A DNA stretch of 64,000 nt from Streptomyces sp. NBC_00250 (GCF_036192275.1 NZ_CP108088.1:1488001-1552000), one strand, 5' to 3'; positions 33,587 to 42,389 are shown, counted from the first letter of the stretch. The notes: a model not told the origin generated them from the letters alone. A program made the numbers and translations.

Positions 33587-34462
33587 GTGTGGGGATCCGG
33601 GACGATCTGGCTGGTCATCGCCCTGGCGGCAGCAGTGGGCGCCGCCGGGTACCTGTTCGTGGCGGTGGTCCGGGCCCGGCGGCTGCACCGGGCGGCCGTC
33701 GAGGAGCGCGGCTGGCTGCTTGAGCGGGAGCGGGAGAGTGCGGCACAGATCGCGGTCGACGCCGAGCGGGCCAGGATCGCGGCCGAGCTCCACGACATCG
33801 TCAGCCACAACGTGAGCCTCATGGTGGTCCAGGCCGGGGCCGCCCGCGAGGTGCTGGCCACGATGCCGGACGAGGCCGCGGCGGCGATGAGCGCCGTCGA
33901 GGATGCCGGGCGGAACACGATGACCGAGCTACGACACCTGCTCGGCCTGCTCGCACCAGCACAGGACGGCGATGACAAGCCCTACGGTATGGACCTGTCA
34001 CCGCAGCCGAGCCTGAGCCGACTCGGCCCGCTGATCGACCGCATCTCCTTCGCCGGCCTGCCCGTGGAGGTACGCGTCTCCGGTGAGCCGCGCCCCCTGC
34101 CGACCGGGATCGATGTCACCGCCTATCGGATCATTCAGGAGGCCCTGACCAATGCCCTCAAACACGGGGACGGAGCGAAAGCCGAGGTGACCGTGCGGTA
34201 TGCGGACCACTACCTGCGAGTCGAGGTGCTGAACAGCGGACCGAGCGTCCTGTCGGCCGGCCGGCCCTCGCGAGGTGGGCCGGTCCCGGGCCGAGCGAAC
34301 GTAACGGGCCGAACCGACGGGACGGGCCGAGCGAACGGAACGGGACGCGGGTTGCTCGGTCTGCGGGAGCGGGTCGGCGTCTACGGCGGTGACCTGGACG
34401 CCCGCCGCCGCCTCGGCGGCGGCTACCGCGTCCGCGCCCGGATCCCGTTGGACCGGCCATGA
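33587..34462 (+). CDS. sensor histidine kinase, DesK/HisKA_3 type
   Basis: 291 residues from a GTG start at 33587 (GAGAGG eight bases upstream). Only one membrane helix is present (about 4-24, GTIWLVIALAAAVGAAGYLF) with practically no outside sensor domain. The phospho-acceptor motif AAELHDIVSHNVSLMVVQAG is at about 65-85; the ATPase domain has EALTNALKHG and, near the end, GLLGLRERVGVYGG. Between these the segment about 225-258 is a repeated GRANGTGRTDGTGR tract in place of the normal G-box linker, encoded by an imperfect DNA repeat. It overlaps the response-regulator gene by ATGA. The pair is divergent from an ABC exporter and probably regulates it. Confidence 0.92.
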   Translation: MWGSGTIWLVIALAAAVGAAGYLFVAVVRARRLHRAAVEERGWLLERERESAAQIAVDAERARIAAELHDIVSHNVSLMVVQAGAAREVLATMPDEAAAAMSAVEDAGRNTMTELRHLLGLLAPAQDGDDKPYGMDLSPQPSLSRLGPLIDRISFAGLPVEVRVSGEPRPLPTGIDVTAYRIIQEALTNALKHGDGAKAEVTVRYADHYLRVEVLNSGPSVLSAGRPSRGGPVPGRANVTGRTDGTGRANGTGRGLLGLRERVGVYGGDLDARRRLGGGYRVRARIPLDRP

Positions 34463-35169
34463 CGACGGGTACCGAGCCCGCCCCTCGCGTCGTGATCGCC
34501 GACGACCAAGAGCTGGTCCGCACCGGCTTCCGCCTGATTCTGACCGCCCGCGGTATCGACGTGGTGGGTGAGGCCGGCGACGGGGTCGAGGCCGTGGCCG
34601 CCGTACGGAGGCTGCGGCCCGACGTCGTGCTCATGGACATCCGGATGCCGGTCATGGACGGTCTGGAGGCCGCCCGCCACGTACTCGCACAGGCGCCGGA
34701 CTGCCGGGTGATCATGCTGACCACCTTCGACCTCGACTCGTACGTCTACGCCGCCCTCGCCGCCGGAGCCAGCGGCTTCCTGCTCAAGGACGTCACCTCC
34801 GCACATCTGGCCGCCGCCGTACGCCTGGTCGACACCGGCGATGCCCTGCTTTCGCCCTCGATCACCCGCCGCCTGGTGGAGCGCTTCGCCGGCGGCACCG
34901 GTTCGGGCCCCGCGACGCCGGCCGTCCACAGGGACCTGGCCGCGCTGACGCCGCGCGAACGCGAAGTGCTGACACTCATGGGCCGAGGGCTGTCCAATGC
35001 CGAACTGGCACGGCAACTGACCCTCAGCGAGGCGACGGTGAAGACCCATGTGGCCCGGATCTTCGGCAAACTCACCCTCCGCGACAGGGCGCAGGCCGTC
35101 GTCCTCGCGTACGAGACAGGACTCGTCTCACCGGGAGAGTCCGCCGCCGACGACGATCCCCGCCGATAG
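34459..35169 (+). CDS. LuxR-type response regulator
   Basis: 236 residues. Receiver domain (about 10-125) with acidic pair ADDQ, phospho-acceptor Asp in DVVLMDIRMPVMDGL, and Thr/Lys near MLTTF and GFLLKDV. LuxR/NarL helix-turn-helix (about 160-225): LAALTPREREVLTLMGRGLS, NAELARQLTLSEATVKTHVA. Cognate partner of the overlapping kinase gene; the ABC exporter genes that diverge upstream are its most likely target. Confidence 0.95.
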   Translation: MTTGTEPAPRVVIADDQELVRTGFRLILTARGIDVVGEAGDGVEAVAAVRRLRPDVVLMDIRMPVMDGLEAARHVLAQAPDCRVIMLTTFDLDSYVYAALAAGASGFLLKDVTSAHLAAAVRLVDTGDALLSPSITRRLVERFAGGTGSGPATPAVHRDLAALTPREREVLTLMGRGLSNAELARQLTLSEATVKTHVARIFGKLTLRDRAQAVVLAYETGLVSPGESAADDDPRR

Positions 35170-35258
35170 GAGCGCGCCGCTGCCCGGCGAGGGGCGAGGG
35201 GCGAGGGCACGGTGCCGCCCTCGCTCCCCCTCAGGTCACCGGGTCGCGGTTGCGGCGG

Positions 35259-36203
35259 TCACCATGAGGCAATGACCGGCGCGTCGGGTTCGTGCTGCCG
35301 CCACGCCTCGCCGAGACGCACGAGGCGGTCCGCGGCGGCGATGCCGTACAGGGCCGCCACCTTGCCGTCGCCGACTTCGAACGCCACGGTGCCCACGACC
35401 CGGTCGTCGACCACGGCGAGGACGGCCGGGGAGCCGTTGACCAGCGCGACATGAAACGCCGGGGACCCGCCGGCCAGCCGCCGCTTCGCCGGCGTGGGCC
35501 TGAAGCCGGCGCGCACGTAGGAGGCGACGCGCTCGCGCGTCTTGTACCGGAGCAATCGCCTGGCCAGTCCGGCGCCGTCCGAAACCGCCGTCACGTCGTC
35601 GGTGAGCAGCGCCACCAGTCGTTCGGTGCGGCCCGACGTGGCGGCGGCGAGGAACTCCTCGACGATCCGGCGCGCGGACGCGGGGTCCACCTCGTCGCCG
35701 CCGCGGCGCTCCGCGGTGACCCGGCGTCGGGCCCGGTGGACATGTTGCTGGCTCGCGGATTCGGTGATGTCGAGGATCCCGGCGATCTCGGCGTGGGGAT
35801 ACGAGAAGGCCTCACGCAGGACGTAGGCGGCCCGCTCGACCGGTGAAAGGCGCTCCAGGAGGATCAATACGGCCAGGGACACCGATTCGCGCTGTACGAA
35901 GGTGTCGGCCGGGCCGAGCATCGGGTCGCCCTCGAGGAGCGGTTCGGGCAGCCAGGCACCGGCCGCACGCTCGTGGCGCGCCTGCGCCGAGCGGAGCCGG
36001 TCGAGGCAGAGGTTGGTGACGACCTTGGTCAGCCAGGCTTCCGGCACCTCGACCCGTTCGCGGTCGGCGGCCTGCCAGCGCAGGAACGTGTCCTGCACGG
36101 CGTCCTCGGCATCGGCGGCCGAGCCGAGCAGACGGTACGCGAGGGAGGCCAGCCGGCCCCGGCCGGCCTCGAACCGTTCGACGGCTGCGTTGTCCATGCG
36201 CAA
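35259..36203 (-). CDS. sigJ: ECF41-type sigma factor with SnoaL-like C-terminal domain
   Basis: 314 residues. Sigma region 2 (about 10-80: LASLAYRLLGSAADAEDAVQ, AWLTKVVTNLCLDRLRSA), the WLPEPLL linker motif typical of this group, region 4 (about 125-175: LSPVERAAYVLREAFSYPHA, EIAGILDITESASQQHVHRA), then a SnoaL-like domain (about 190-305) that controls sigma activity in the ECF41 group. The group's DGGGK and NPDKL elements are recognisable as DGAGLAR and AADRLVRL. No anti-sigma factor. It follows the NDH-like gene by four bases; ECF41 genes are usually next to oxidoreductases. The symbol sigJ follows the mycobacterial namesake and is tentative. Confidence 0.9.
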   Translation of the reverse strand: MRMDNAAVERFEAGRGRLASLAYRLLGSAADAEDAVQDTFLRWQAADRERVEVPEAWLTKVVTNLCLDRLRSAQARHERAAGAWLPEPLLEGDPMLGPADTFVQRESVSLAVLILLERLSPVERAAYVLREAFSYPHAEIAGILDITESASQQHVHRARRRVTAERRGGDEVDPASARRIVEEFLAAATSGRTERLVALLTDDVTAVSDGAGLARRLLRYKTRERVASYVRAGFRPTPAKRRLAGGSPAFHVALVNGSPAVLAVVDDRVVGTVAFEVGDGKVAALYGIAAADRLVRLGEAWRQHEPDAPVIASW

Positions 36204-36207
36204 CAGC

Positions 36208-37398
36208 CTAGGCGGCGACCCGCACTCCGACCTGCTCAGGCGCGGTGGCCACCCGGCGCCTGCGCTTCGGCAGGCCGAAGGTCGGGTGGGCGATGCCCCA
36301 CCCGGCCCCCAGGAGCACGCCCGACTTGAGTCGCGCGGCGGTCCGGCCGCCCAGGTACCAGGACTTCGACCGGACGTCCCCGTCCACCATCTGGAAGATC
36401 GCGTCCCGCCGCCCGAGGCTGATGTGGTTGCCGTGGTACTTCAGTCCGACGGTCGGGATCTCGCCGCCCGTCAGGCGAGCGATGATCGTGGCGGTCGCCT
36501 GCATGTTGGTGAAGCCGGCCGAGGCGCAGGACATCGGCAGCGGCCGGCCGTTCTCGCCGATCGCGTAGGCGCAGTCACCGGCGGCGTAGACATCCGGGTG
36601 CGAGACCGAGCGCATGGTGCGGTCGACGACGATCTGCCCCGTCTCGGCGACCTCCAGACCGCCGACGGCCGCGATGGGGTGCACGGCGAACCCGGCCGAC
36701 CACACCGTGACGTCGGCCGGGATGGACGTACCGTCGGCGGCGATCGCCCGGGTCGGCTCGACGGCTTCGATGCCGGTGTGCTCGTGGACGGTGACGCCGA
36801 GCCGGTCGAAGGCCCGGCGCAGGTGGCGGCGGGCCTTCGGGGAGAGCCAGGCGCCCAGCTCGCCGCGGGCGGCGAGCGCGACGGAGAGGTCGGGCCGCGA
36901 CTCCGCGAACTCGGTGGCGGTCTCGATGCCGGTGAGCCCCTCACCGACGACCAGCACGGTGCCGCCCGCGCCCAGGGTGTTCATGCGCTCGCGCAGTCGT
37001 AGTGCCGAGGACCGGCCGGTCACATCGAAGGCGTGCTCGGCCACGCCGGGGACGCCATGGTGGGCGACGGTGCTGCCGAGCGTGTAGAGGAGCGTGTCGT
37101 ACGCGAGTTCGCCGTCGCCGTCCTCGCCGGTCACCGCGACGGTTCCGCGCTCGGGGTCGACACCGGTGACGCGCGCCAGGCGCAACCGCACCCCGGTGCC
37201 GGCGAACACGTCGGCGAGCTTGCGGACCGCGAGGTCCTGGCCGATCGCGAGCTGGTGGAGCCGCATCCGCTCGACGAAGTCGGGCACGGCGTTGACGACG
37301 GTGATCTCGACGTCGGCGGGAGAAAGCCGACGGGCCAGGTTTCCGGCGGCGAAGGCCCCGGCGTATCCGGCGCCGAGGACGACGATGCGGTGCTTCAT
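36208..37398 (-). CDS. NDH-2/AMID-like FAD-dependent NAD(P)H oxidoreductase
   Basis: 396 residues from the ATG at 37398 (MKHRIVVLGAGYAG). FAD site VVLGAGYAGAFAAGNLARRL, NAD(P)H site VLVVGEGLTGIETATEF (about 150-166), and the second FAD element VYAAGDCAYAI (about 275). No CxxC redox pair, so it is of the type II NADH dehydrogenase/ferredoxin-reductase-like family and not a disulfide reductase. First gene of an operon with the ECF41 sigma factor, whose likely promoter lies about 35 bases upstream; it is therefore a predicted target and product partner of that sigma factor. Confidence 0.9.
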   Translation of the reverse strand: MKHRIVVLGAGYAGAFAAGNLARRLSPADVEITVVNAVPDFVERMRLHQLAIGQDLAVRKLADVFAGTGVRLRLARVTGVDPERGTVAVTGEDGDGELAYDTLLYTLGSTVAHHGVPGVAEHAFDVTGRSSALRLRERMNTLGAGGTVLVVGEGLTGIETATEFAESRPDLSVALAARGELGAWLSPKARRHLRRAFDRLGVTVHEHTGIEAVEPTRAIAADGTSIPADVTVWSAGFAVHPIAAVGGLEVAETGQIVVDRTMRSVSHPDVYAAGDCAYAIGENGRPLPMSCASAGFTNMQATATIIARLTGGEIPTVGLKYHGNHISLGRRDAIFQMVDGDVRSKSWYLGGRTAARLKSGVLLGAGWGIAHPTFGLPKRRRRVATAPEQVGVRVAA

Positions 37399-37431
37399 GG
37401 CTTGGCTCCTGTCTCGTTCGCGTGCCCCTTG

Positions 37432-37458
37432 AACGAGATGGCGCCCTGATTGCTGACA
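37432..37458 (-). promoter_or_regulatory. candidate ECF41 promoter
   Basis: On the minus strand TGTCAGC (37458-37452) is followed by exactly 16 bases and CGTT (37435-37432), about 34 bases before the ATG of the oxidoreductase gene. The published ECF41 consensus, as I recall it, is TGTCACA-N16-CGTC, so eight of eleven fixed bases and the spacing agree. It would make the sigma factor autoregulatory through its operon. Confidence 0.55.
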
Positions 37459-37637
37459 GGAGCCTGCTGTGACGCGGGTCACCGAACCGGGACGAGCGGC
37501 GGAGCGGGGCCGCGGCTCCCCCTCGCAGCCACTCCGCGCACAGCCGCGCAGTCGGTACCTGCAACCGGGCCTCATGTGGTGATGCGATCAAGGATAGTTT
37601 CCCTGGACATGCAGGGTCGATCGAGGTGGGGCCGAAC

Positions 37638-38966
37638 GTGAAGAAGTTACTGACAGGCGCACTTGCAGCCGTGACCGTACTGGCCGTGGGAGGCTGCGGT
37701 TCGACGGACGGGGATTCGGGGAAGTCCGAGACGCCCGGGCCGCCGCCGAAGAGTTCCTCCCCGCAGAAGCCCGCGGTGCCTCAGGCGCAGGCGCGGCAGG
37801 TCCCGCCCGCGTTCGACGGCGCCAAGGGGTGGGCCGTCATGCAGGCGGAGCGGCTGGACCGGCCGGCCGTCGCGCCGCACGCGAAACTGGTGCTGCTCCT
37901 CAAGACGTATCCGGACGCCAAGGCGCTCGGCGTGGAGGCACGGGACGCGGCCACCGGCGCCGTCCGCTGGTCGAGCGCCCCCTGGAAGACGAGCGGGGGG
38001 CCCGACGAGTTCCGGGCCGAGGACGCGGATCTGGGGGTCACCAGCAAGGGCGGCAAGGACTTCGTCGTGCTGGCGGTCCCGGTCCGAGAGGGCAAGGACG
38101 CGCTGAACCAGGGGAAGCCCGCCGCTCGTCTCGCCGTGTTTCCCGCGGACTCCTCCGGGACCGGCGTAGCCCCGTCGCACCAGGTCACGGTCCCCGGGGC
38201 GGAGGGCGGCGTCTTCCCCCACGACACCGACGGCACCGTGACTGTGCCGACCTCCGACGGAATGGCGGTCGTGGACGCCACCACCGGCACGACCACGCCC
38301 TCCCGGGGCAGGAACACTCCCGAATTCGTGGTCAGGGTGAAGAGCTTCACCCAGCCCGAGTTCGACGTCGCCGACGCCTGGGCCGGGCAGCAGGTGGTGC
38401 CTTCGGGTGCGGCTTCCGAGAGCGGTCTGGACAAGGGGGTGGCCTACGGAGTCCGCGGTGGCCACCTCGTGGCCCGATGGCCGTCCAAGAACCAGGACTA
38501 CGACATCTCCGGCCTGGCGATGAACTACGTGTGGGCGTTGCACGACGAGCGCACCGGAAAGCCGACGATCAGCGTCAAGTGCGACGGCCTGACCGACGTC
38601 CTCACCAGCGGGGACGAGACGATCCTCAGTGACAACGGCCGCTACCTGGTCAACGGGGACGTGGCCTTCGACCTCCAGGCCGGAAAGGGCTACTGCTTCG
38701 GCGAGACGAAGTCCCGCGCGGGTGTGCAGTTCCGCGGTGTCGACAACTCCGGTACGGCGTACGGCGCTGTGACGACGGCCGGATCGGCGGGCCTCGTCGC
38801 TCTTGATCTCGCTACCGGCAAGCCGACGAAGCTCGACGGCGACGTGACGCTCCCGACCCGGGTGACCGGTGACGTGGCGCTGTACGACGCCACACCCGTC
38901 AACGAGAAGGACCCGGGGGCGAAACCGGCCACCCATGCCATCCTCAGCGTCTACCCCAGGCGCTGA
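37638..38966 (+). CDS. lipoprotein of unknown function, probably propeller-like
   Basis: 442 residues from the GTG at 37638, preferred to the GTG at 37626 because GAGGTGG then has proper spacing. Lipoprotein signal: KK, hydrophobic core LLTGALAAVTVLAV and lipobox VGGC. A Pro/Ser/Lys linker (about 20-50) precedes a domain of about 390 residues with repeating short beta segments (KLVLLLKTYPDAKALGVEA, FVVLAVPVREG, GTVTVPTSDGMAVVDATTG, GLVALDLATGKPTKL) that read like PQQ/WD-type blades, so it may be a beta-propeller. No family name is certain. It is monocistronic and convergent with the phosphotransferase gene. Confidence 0.78.
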   Translation: MKKLLTGALAAVTVLAVGGCGSTDGDSGKSETPGPPPKSSSPQKPAVPQAQARQVPPAFDGAKGWAVMQAERLDRPAVAPHAKLVLLLKTYPDAKALGVEARDAATGAVRWSSAPWKTSGGPDEFRAEDADLGVTSKGGKDFVVLAVPVREGKDALNQGKPAARLAVFPADSSGTGVAPSHQVTVPGAEGGVFPHDTDGTVTVPTSDGMAVVDATTGTTTPSRGRNTPEFVVRVKSFTQPEFDVADAWAGQQVVPSGAASESGLDKGVAYGVRGGHLVARWPSKNQDYDISGLAMNYVWALHDERTGKPTISVKCDGLTDVLTSGDETILSDNGRYLVNGDVAFDLQAGKGYCFGETKSRAGVQFRGVDNSGTAYGAVTTAGSAGLVALDLATGKPTKLDGDVTLPTRVTGDVALYDATPVNEKDPGAKPATHAILSVYPRR

Positions 38967-39023
38967 CGGCCGACGCCCGTGGGCGTGTCGGGCCGACTGC
39001 ACGGCCGTCCGGTTCGGCACGTC

Positions 39024-40082
39024 CTAGAACCAGGGGCGGGTGTCCTGCGTGGGCAGCGGGCGCAGGTTCGGCGAGCGTACGAGCAGGCGGTCGGCCAGGG
39101 CCGAGCTGAGGCGGCCGACGGCGTGCAGGTGATCGTGGTCACGGGTCATGTCGGCGACGACGCCCAGGCGGTGGACGAGCCGCTCACGGGCGGAGACGTA
39201 GCCCCACTCGAAGTCCTCGGCGGGCACCCGGGCGAGCTGGTCGACCGTCCCCCGGTGGGCCCGCTCGACGAGCGCGTCGCCCTGGATCAGCCAGCCTGCG
39301 CACGCGTCGGCGAGGTCACCCGGCACGTCCTTCCCGGTGAGGCCGCGCCAGGTGGTCCGGTAGACGTCCTCGACCTCCGTGAGCGGGGCCGCGGTGACCG
39401 ACATGGCACACCAGCAGGTGGGGAAGCCGATGCGGAAGTAGGCGAGTTCGATCAGGCCGTTGCCGAGCGAGGCCCGCTCGAAGTCGACGAAGCGGACGCC
39501 GTCGGCGGTGCGCAGATCATTGCCGGGGCAGGGGTCGCCGTGCAGCAGCGCATGGTGCGGGGTGGGGTCCAACCGCTCCAGGAGACCGGCGAGTTCATGG
39601 GGAACCGTGGACGGTACGGGCACGTCGAGCGCCCTGGCAAGGGCGAGGAAGGACTCCGCGTCGGCGGCCGTGGGCCCCGACCAGGCCGGTAGTGCGCCCA
39701 CGTCGGCGGGCCCGGTCAGGGCGTGCAGCCGGGCGAGGGACTCGGCGTACCCCGGCATCCAGTCGTCCGTCTTGCCGAGGTCGTCCAGGTGCTCGAGGAC
39801 CATCACCCGCGAGGAGGGGTCCGTGGCGAGCAGCGCGGGGGCCACGGTGCGTCCGGAGGCGCGCCCCGCCAGTCGCAGCCCGGCGACCTCCCGCGCGAAG
39901 CGCGTGTCCGAATCGGCGCCCGTGTCTCCGTCGTCGGTGATCTGCTTGACGATCACCAGCCGCTGGTCGGCCAGCCGCACCCGCCACACCCGTGACCGCG
40001 GGCTGCTGTCGAGGAGTTCGGCCTGCTCGGGGGTGCCCACGGCGGAGAGCAGCGCCTCATTGAACGGAACACGGTTCGGCAT
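39024..40082 (-). CDS. aminoglycoside phosphotransferase-fold kinase
   Basis: 352 residues. The N-lobe has RVWRVRLADQRLVIVKQI (Lys of the ATP site) and MVLEHLDDLGKTDD (hinge); the catalytic loop is ALLHGDPCPGNDL (about 180, HGDxxxxN) and the metal-binding motif is VRFVDFERASLG (DFE in place of DFG). This is the APH/choline-kinase superfamily, which phosphorylates small molecules such as antibiotics, homoserine, choline or sugars. Substrate cannot be told; a resistance role is not implied. Good ATG start; a small upstream ORF may overlap it. Confidence 0.88.
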   Translation of the reverse strand: MPNRVPFNEALLSAVGTPEQAELLDSSPRSRVWRVRLADQRLVIVKQITDDGDTGADSDTRFAREVAGLRLAGRASGRTVAPALLATDPSSRVMVLEHLDDLGKTDDWMPGYAESLARLHALTGPADVGALPAWSGPTAADAESFLALARALDVPVPSTVPHELAGLLERLDPTPHHALLHGDPCPGNDLRTADGVRFVDFERASLGNGLIELAYFRIGFPTCWCAMSVTAAPLTEVEDVYRTTWRGLTGKDVPGDLADACAGWLIQGDALVERAHRGTVDQLARVPAEDFEWGYVSARERLVHRLGVVADMTRDHDHLHAVGRLSSALADRLLVRSPNLRPLPTQDTRPWF

Positions 40083-40245
40083 GCCGACGAGCGTAACCGC
40101 AGCTTGCGCACGCGGAGACAGCGAGGTGGACGCGAGAGACGGCGTCGCTCATCCGATCCCCGAGCAGGCCGACCAGACCGAGCAGGCCGACCAGACCCAC
40201 CAGAGAGGACCTGGAGGTCGCCGGGTCCCGCGAAGCAGTTGCCAC
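40057..40245 (-). CDS. possible 62-residue ORF overlapping the phosphotransferase start
   Basis: GTG start with GAGG five bases upstream. It encodes a short hydrophobic tract (LVGLVGLLGLVGLLG) from the 18-bp DNA repeat, then a polar end with three Cys, and stops 26 bases inside the phosphotransferase gene. It could be a leader or upstream ORF coupling translation, or simply a chance reading of the repeat. No homologue comes to mind. Confidence 0.25.
   Translation of the reverse strand: MATASRDPATSRSSLVGLVGLLGLVGLLGDRMSDAVSRVHLAVSACASCGYARRHAEPCSVQ
40161..40196. repeat. 18-bp perfect direct repeat, two copies
   Basis: CGAGCAGGCCGACCAGAC occurs twice in tandem, followed by a degenerate third piece. 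It lies upstream of the phosphotransferase gene; on the minus strand it encodes the LVGLLG tract of the possible small ORF. Confidence 0.75.
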
Positions 40246-40289
40246 CCGGGCCTCACTCCTGACGCGGGCGGGGCGTTCGACGACGGAAC

Positions 40290-41405
40290 CTAGGGGTACG
40301 GCAATCCCTGCATGGCGGCGAAGATGTGTTTCTCCTCCAGGCCCACCAGCGCCGCCGCCTCGATGTACGTCGGGGCGAGAGCCGTGATCACGGCGAACTC
40401 GTCGACGACGAACTGCAGGTCGCCCAGGAGGAAGGTGTGCGCCGCCACTGCTCCCTCGTCACTCCCGAAGGGGGGACGCGTCACTCCGGACGGGGCCGGC
40501 ACGACCTGGTTCCACCAGGCCCGGCGCGGATCGTTGTCGGCCATTCCGACGGGGCGCCAGTTGTCCGACTCGAAGGTGTGCCAGAGGAGCCGTACGGACT
40601 CCGACGTCGTCGCGCTGGTGCTCAGCACCTCGTTGAGGAATTCGGCGTACTGATCGAGGTAGCCCTGGGTGGCTCCGACGCCCGGGGCCGTCAGAAGTTG
40701 CTTGTAGACCACGGTCCAGTCGGGGCCGAACCTGGTGTGGCCGGAGTGGTCGGCCTGGTTCATCAGCGCGGTGGACCGCGTCCGGAGGGCGATGTACTTG
40801 TTCCGCGTGTCGAGCCAGTCCGCCGAGGGCGAGGGGACGTCCACCACGATGTGGCAGTGTTCGAGGTCGAGCGGGCTCGCTCCCCAGGTGGCCGGCGGAG
40901 TGAACGGTCCGTCGGGTGATCCGGCCGGGTCGAGCAGGGCTTCCAGGCCGACCGTCATCGCGGTCCGGAACTGGACCGGGATGACCGCGGACTCGGGGTT
41001 GAAGGTGTACGAGGTGATCGGCAGCCTGGCCAGTTCACGGCTGCGATTGAAGTCGAACGCCGGTATGCGCCGGGTCTGCCAGGACAGCCACTCGTCGCGG
41101 TCGGCGCACGGCATGGCCCACGCCGTGTCCAGCGCGGTCATCGTGCCGATGCCGACGACCGGGTCGGTGGGTGTCAGGGGCGGCACCTGGTCCTGCTTGA
41201 ACTGGACCACGGCCGCCGACGTCTCGTTCCCGAAGAACCCGGTCGCGCCGCTCGGAATGGAGTAGCCCAGATCGATGAGCCCGTACTGGACAGCTCCGAT
41301 GTGACTCCCGGACTGACCGTACTTGAGGTAGGAGGACGTCGTTCCGGCACGTATCTGCTCCAGGACCGGATCGCCGCGAAACCGCGCGGATTTCAGCAGC
41401 GCCAT
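40290..41405 (-). CDS. peptidoglycan-binding-domain protein with unknown C-terminal region
   Basis: 371 residues from the ATG at 41405 (MALLKSARF); the longer reading from 41543 lacks a ribosome site. Residues about 20-75 are a PG_binding_1 domain (LKYGQSGSHIGAVQYGLIDL, GFFGNETSAAVVQFKQDQ). The rest (about 290 residues) is a soluble Trp/Pro/Asp-rich region with CHIVVDVPSPSADWLDTRN and HSGHTRFGPDWTVVYKQLL that I do not recognise. There is no signal peptide or membrane segment, so despite the domain name it appears cytoplasmic unless exported by another route. No catalytic amidase or peptidase motif was found. Confidence 0.75.
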   Translation of the reverse strand: MALLKSARFRGDPVLEQIRAGTTSSYLKYGQSGSHIGAVQYGLIDLGYSIPSGATGFFGNETSAAVVQFKQDQVPPLTPTDPVVGIGTMTALDTAWAMPCADRDEWLSWQTRRIPAFDFNRSRELARLPITSYTFNPESAVIPVQFRTAMTVGLEALLDPAGSPDGPFTPPATWGASPLDLEHCHIVVDVPSPSADWLDTRNKYIALRTRSTALMNQADHSGHTRFGPDWTVVYKQLLTAPGVGATQGYLDQYAEFLNEVLSTSATTSESVRLLWHTFESDNWRPVGMADNDPRRAWWNQVVPAPSGVTRPPFGSDEGAVAAHTFLLGDLQFVVDEFAVITALAPTYIEAAALVGLEEKHIFAAMQGLPYP

Positions 41406-41603
41406 GGCGGAGTCCCCTTCCGGGTATCGGCCGTTCCCCGATTCCATCGTCTCTCCGGGAGGGTCACGGCGCAGCTCGAACGGGCCGACGGGGCAGGGCG
41501 TACTCGGCGACGGGCGGGCGGGCGTGGTCGCGGGTACCGCCACCCCATCAGGGCACGGGGCCGACCCGCCGCCGGGCCGGACCGCTGTCCCCGGGCGACC
41601 CGC

Positions 41604-42389
41604 TCACGTTCCGCGCGTGCCCCGCGCGGCCCAGGCCCGCGCACGCAGGGCGATCGAGCCGTCCGCCGCCCGGGGCAGTGCCGAGCGCAACCGCTCACGC
41701 AGCCCGGCGCGGTGGTCCTCCGACAGGGAGGCCACATAGGCGGGCGCCGGCCCCTGCCCTCCCAGGAACGGCTGCCAGTAGTCGTCGAAACCCGAGAACC
41801 GGGTCGGCACCGTGATCTCGTCCACGTCGACGTCCTCAAGCCCCGCCCCGACCAGCAGCTCACCCAGCGGCGCCCGGCCGCACAGGGGAAACCTGACGGC
41901 CTCGTCCAGGGCCGCCGCGTCCGGGTCCAGGGCGGACGCGGCGTCCCAGAAGGCACGGATGGCCTCCATGCCTCCCTCCTCGAAGTCCCAGACGTACGCC
42001 CCCACCAGCCCGCCGGGCCGGACCACACGAACCATCTCGGCGGCCGCCCGTGGTGCGTCCGGTACGAAGTTGAGCACGAGCCCGCTCACGGCGACCGACG
42101 CCGTGGAGTCGGCGAAAGGCAGGTTCACCGCGTCGGCCAGGACGAACCCCGCCCGCTGGTCGGTGACGCTCTTCCGCGCGTACGCCACGTAGCCGGCCGA
42201 CGGGTCGACGCCGACGACCGTCACCGGTTCGGCCACGTCGAGCACGGCCTGCGTCACCGCACCCGTGCCGCACCCGACATCGCGCCAGCTCCCCCCGGGC
42301 GCCGCACCCGTCCAGCGAACGAACCGGTGTGCCACCGGACGACTCCACCGGCCTACGTACGGCTCGTACGCCTCACCAGCCACCCACAT
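41604..42389 (-). CDS. class I SAM-dependent methyltransferase
   Basis: 261 residues from the ATG at 42389 (GAGAGGTG upstream). Begins with AYEPYVGRWSRPVAHRFV, a well-known opening of UbiE/Methyltransf_11-like proteins. Motif I is WRDVGCGTGAVTQAV (about 36-50), motif II VVGVDPSAGYVAYA, motif III LPFADSTASVAVSGLVLNFV and post-motif MVRVVRPGGLVGAYVWDF. Acts on an unknown small molecule. No linked biosynthetic genes. Confidence 0.92.
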   Translation of the reverse strand: MWVAGEAYEPYVGRWSRPVAHRFVRWTGAAPGGSWRDVGCGTGAVTQAVLDVAEPVTVVGVDPSAGYVAYARKSVTDQRAGFVLADAVNLPFADSTASVAVSGLVLNFVPDAPRAAAEMVRVVRPGGLVGAYVWDFEEGGMEAIRAFWDAASALDPDAAALDEAVRFPLCGRAPLGELLVGAGLEDVDVDEITVPTRFSGFDDYWQPFLGGQGPAPAYVASLSEDHRAGLRERLRSALPRAADGSIALRARAWAARGTRGT

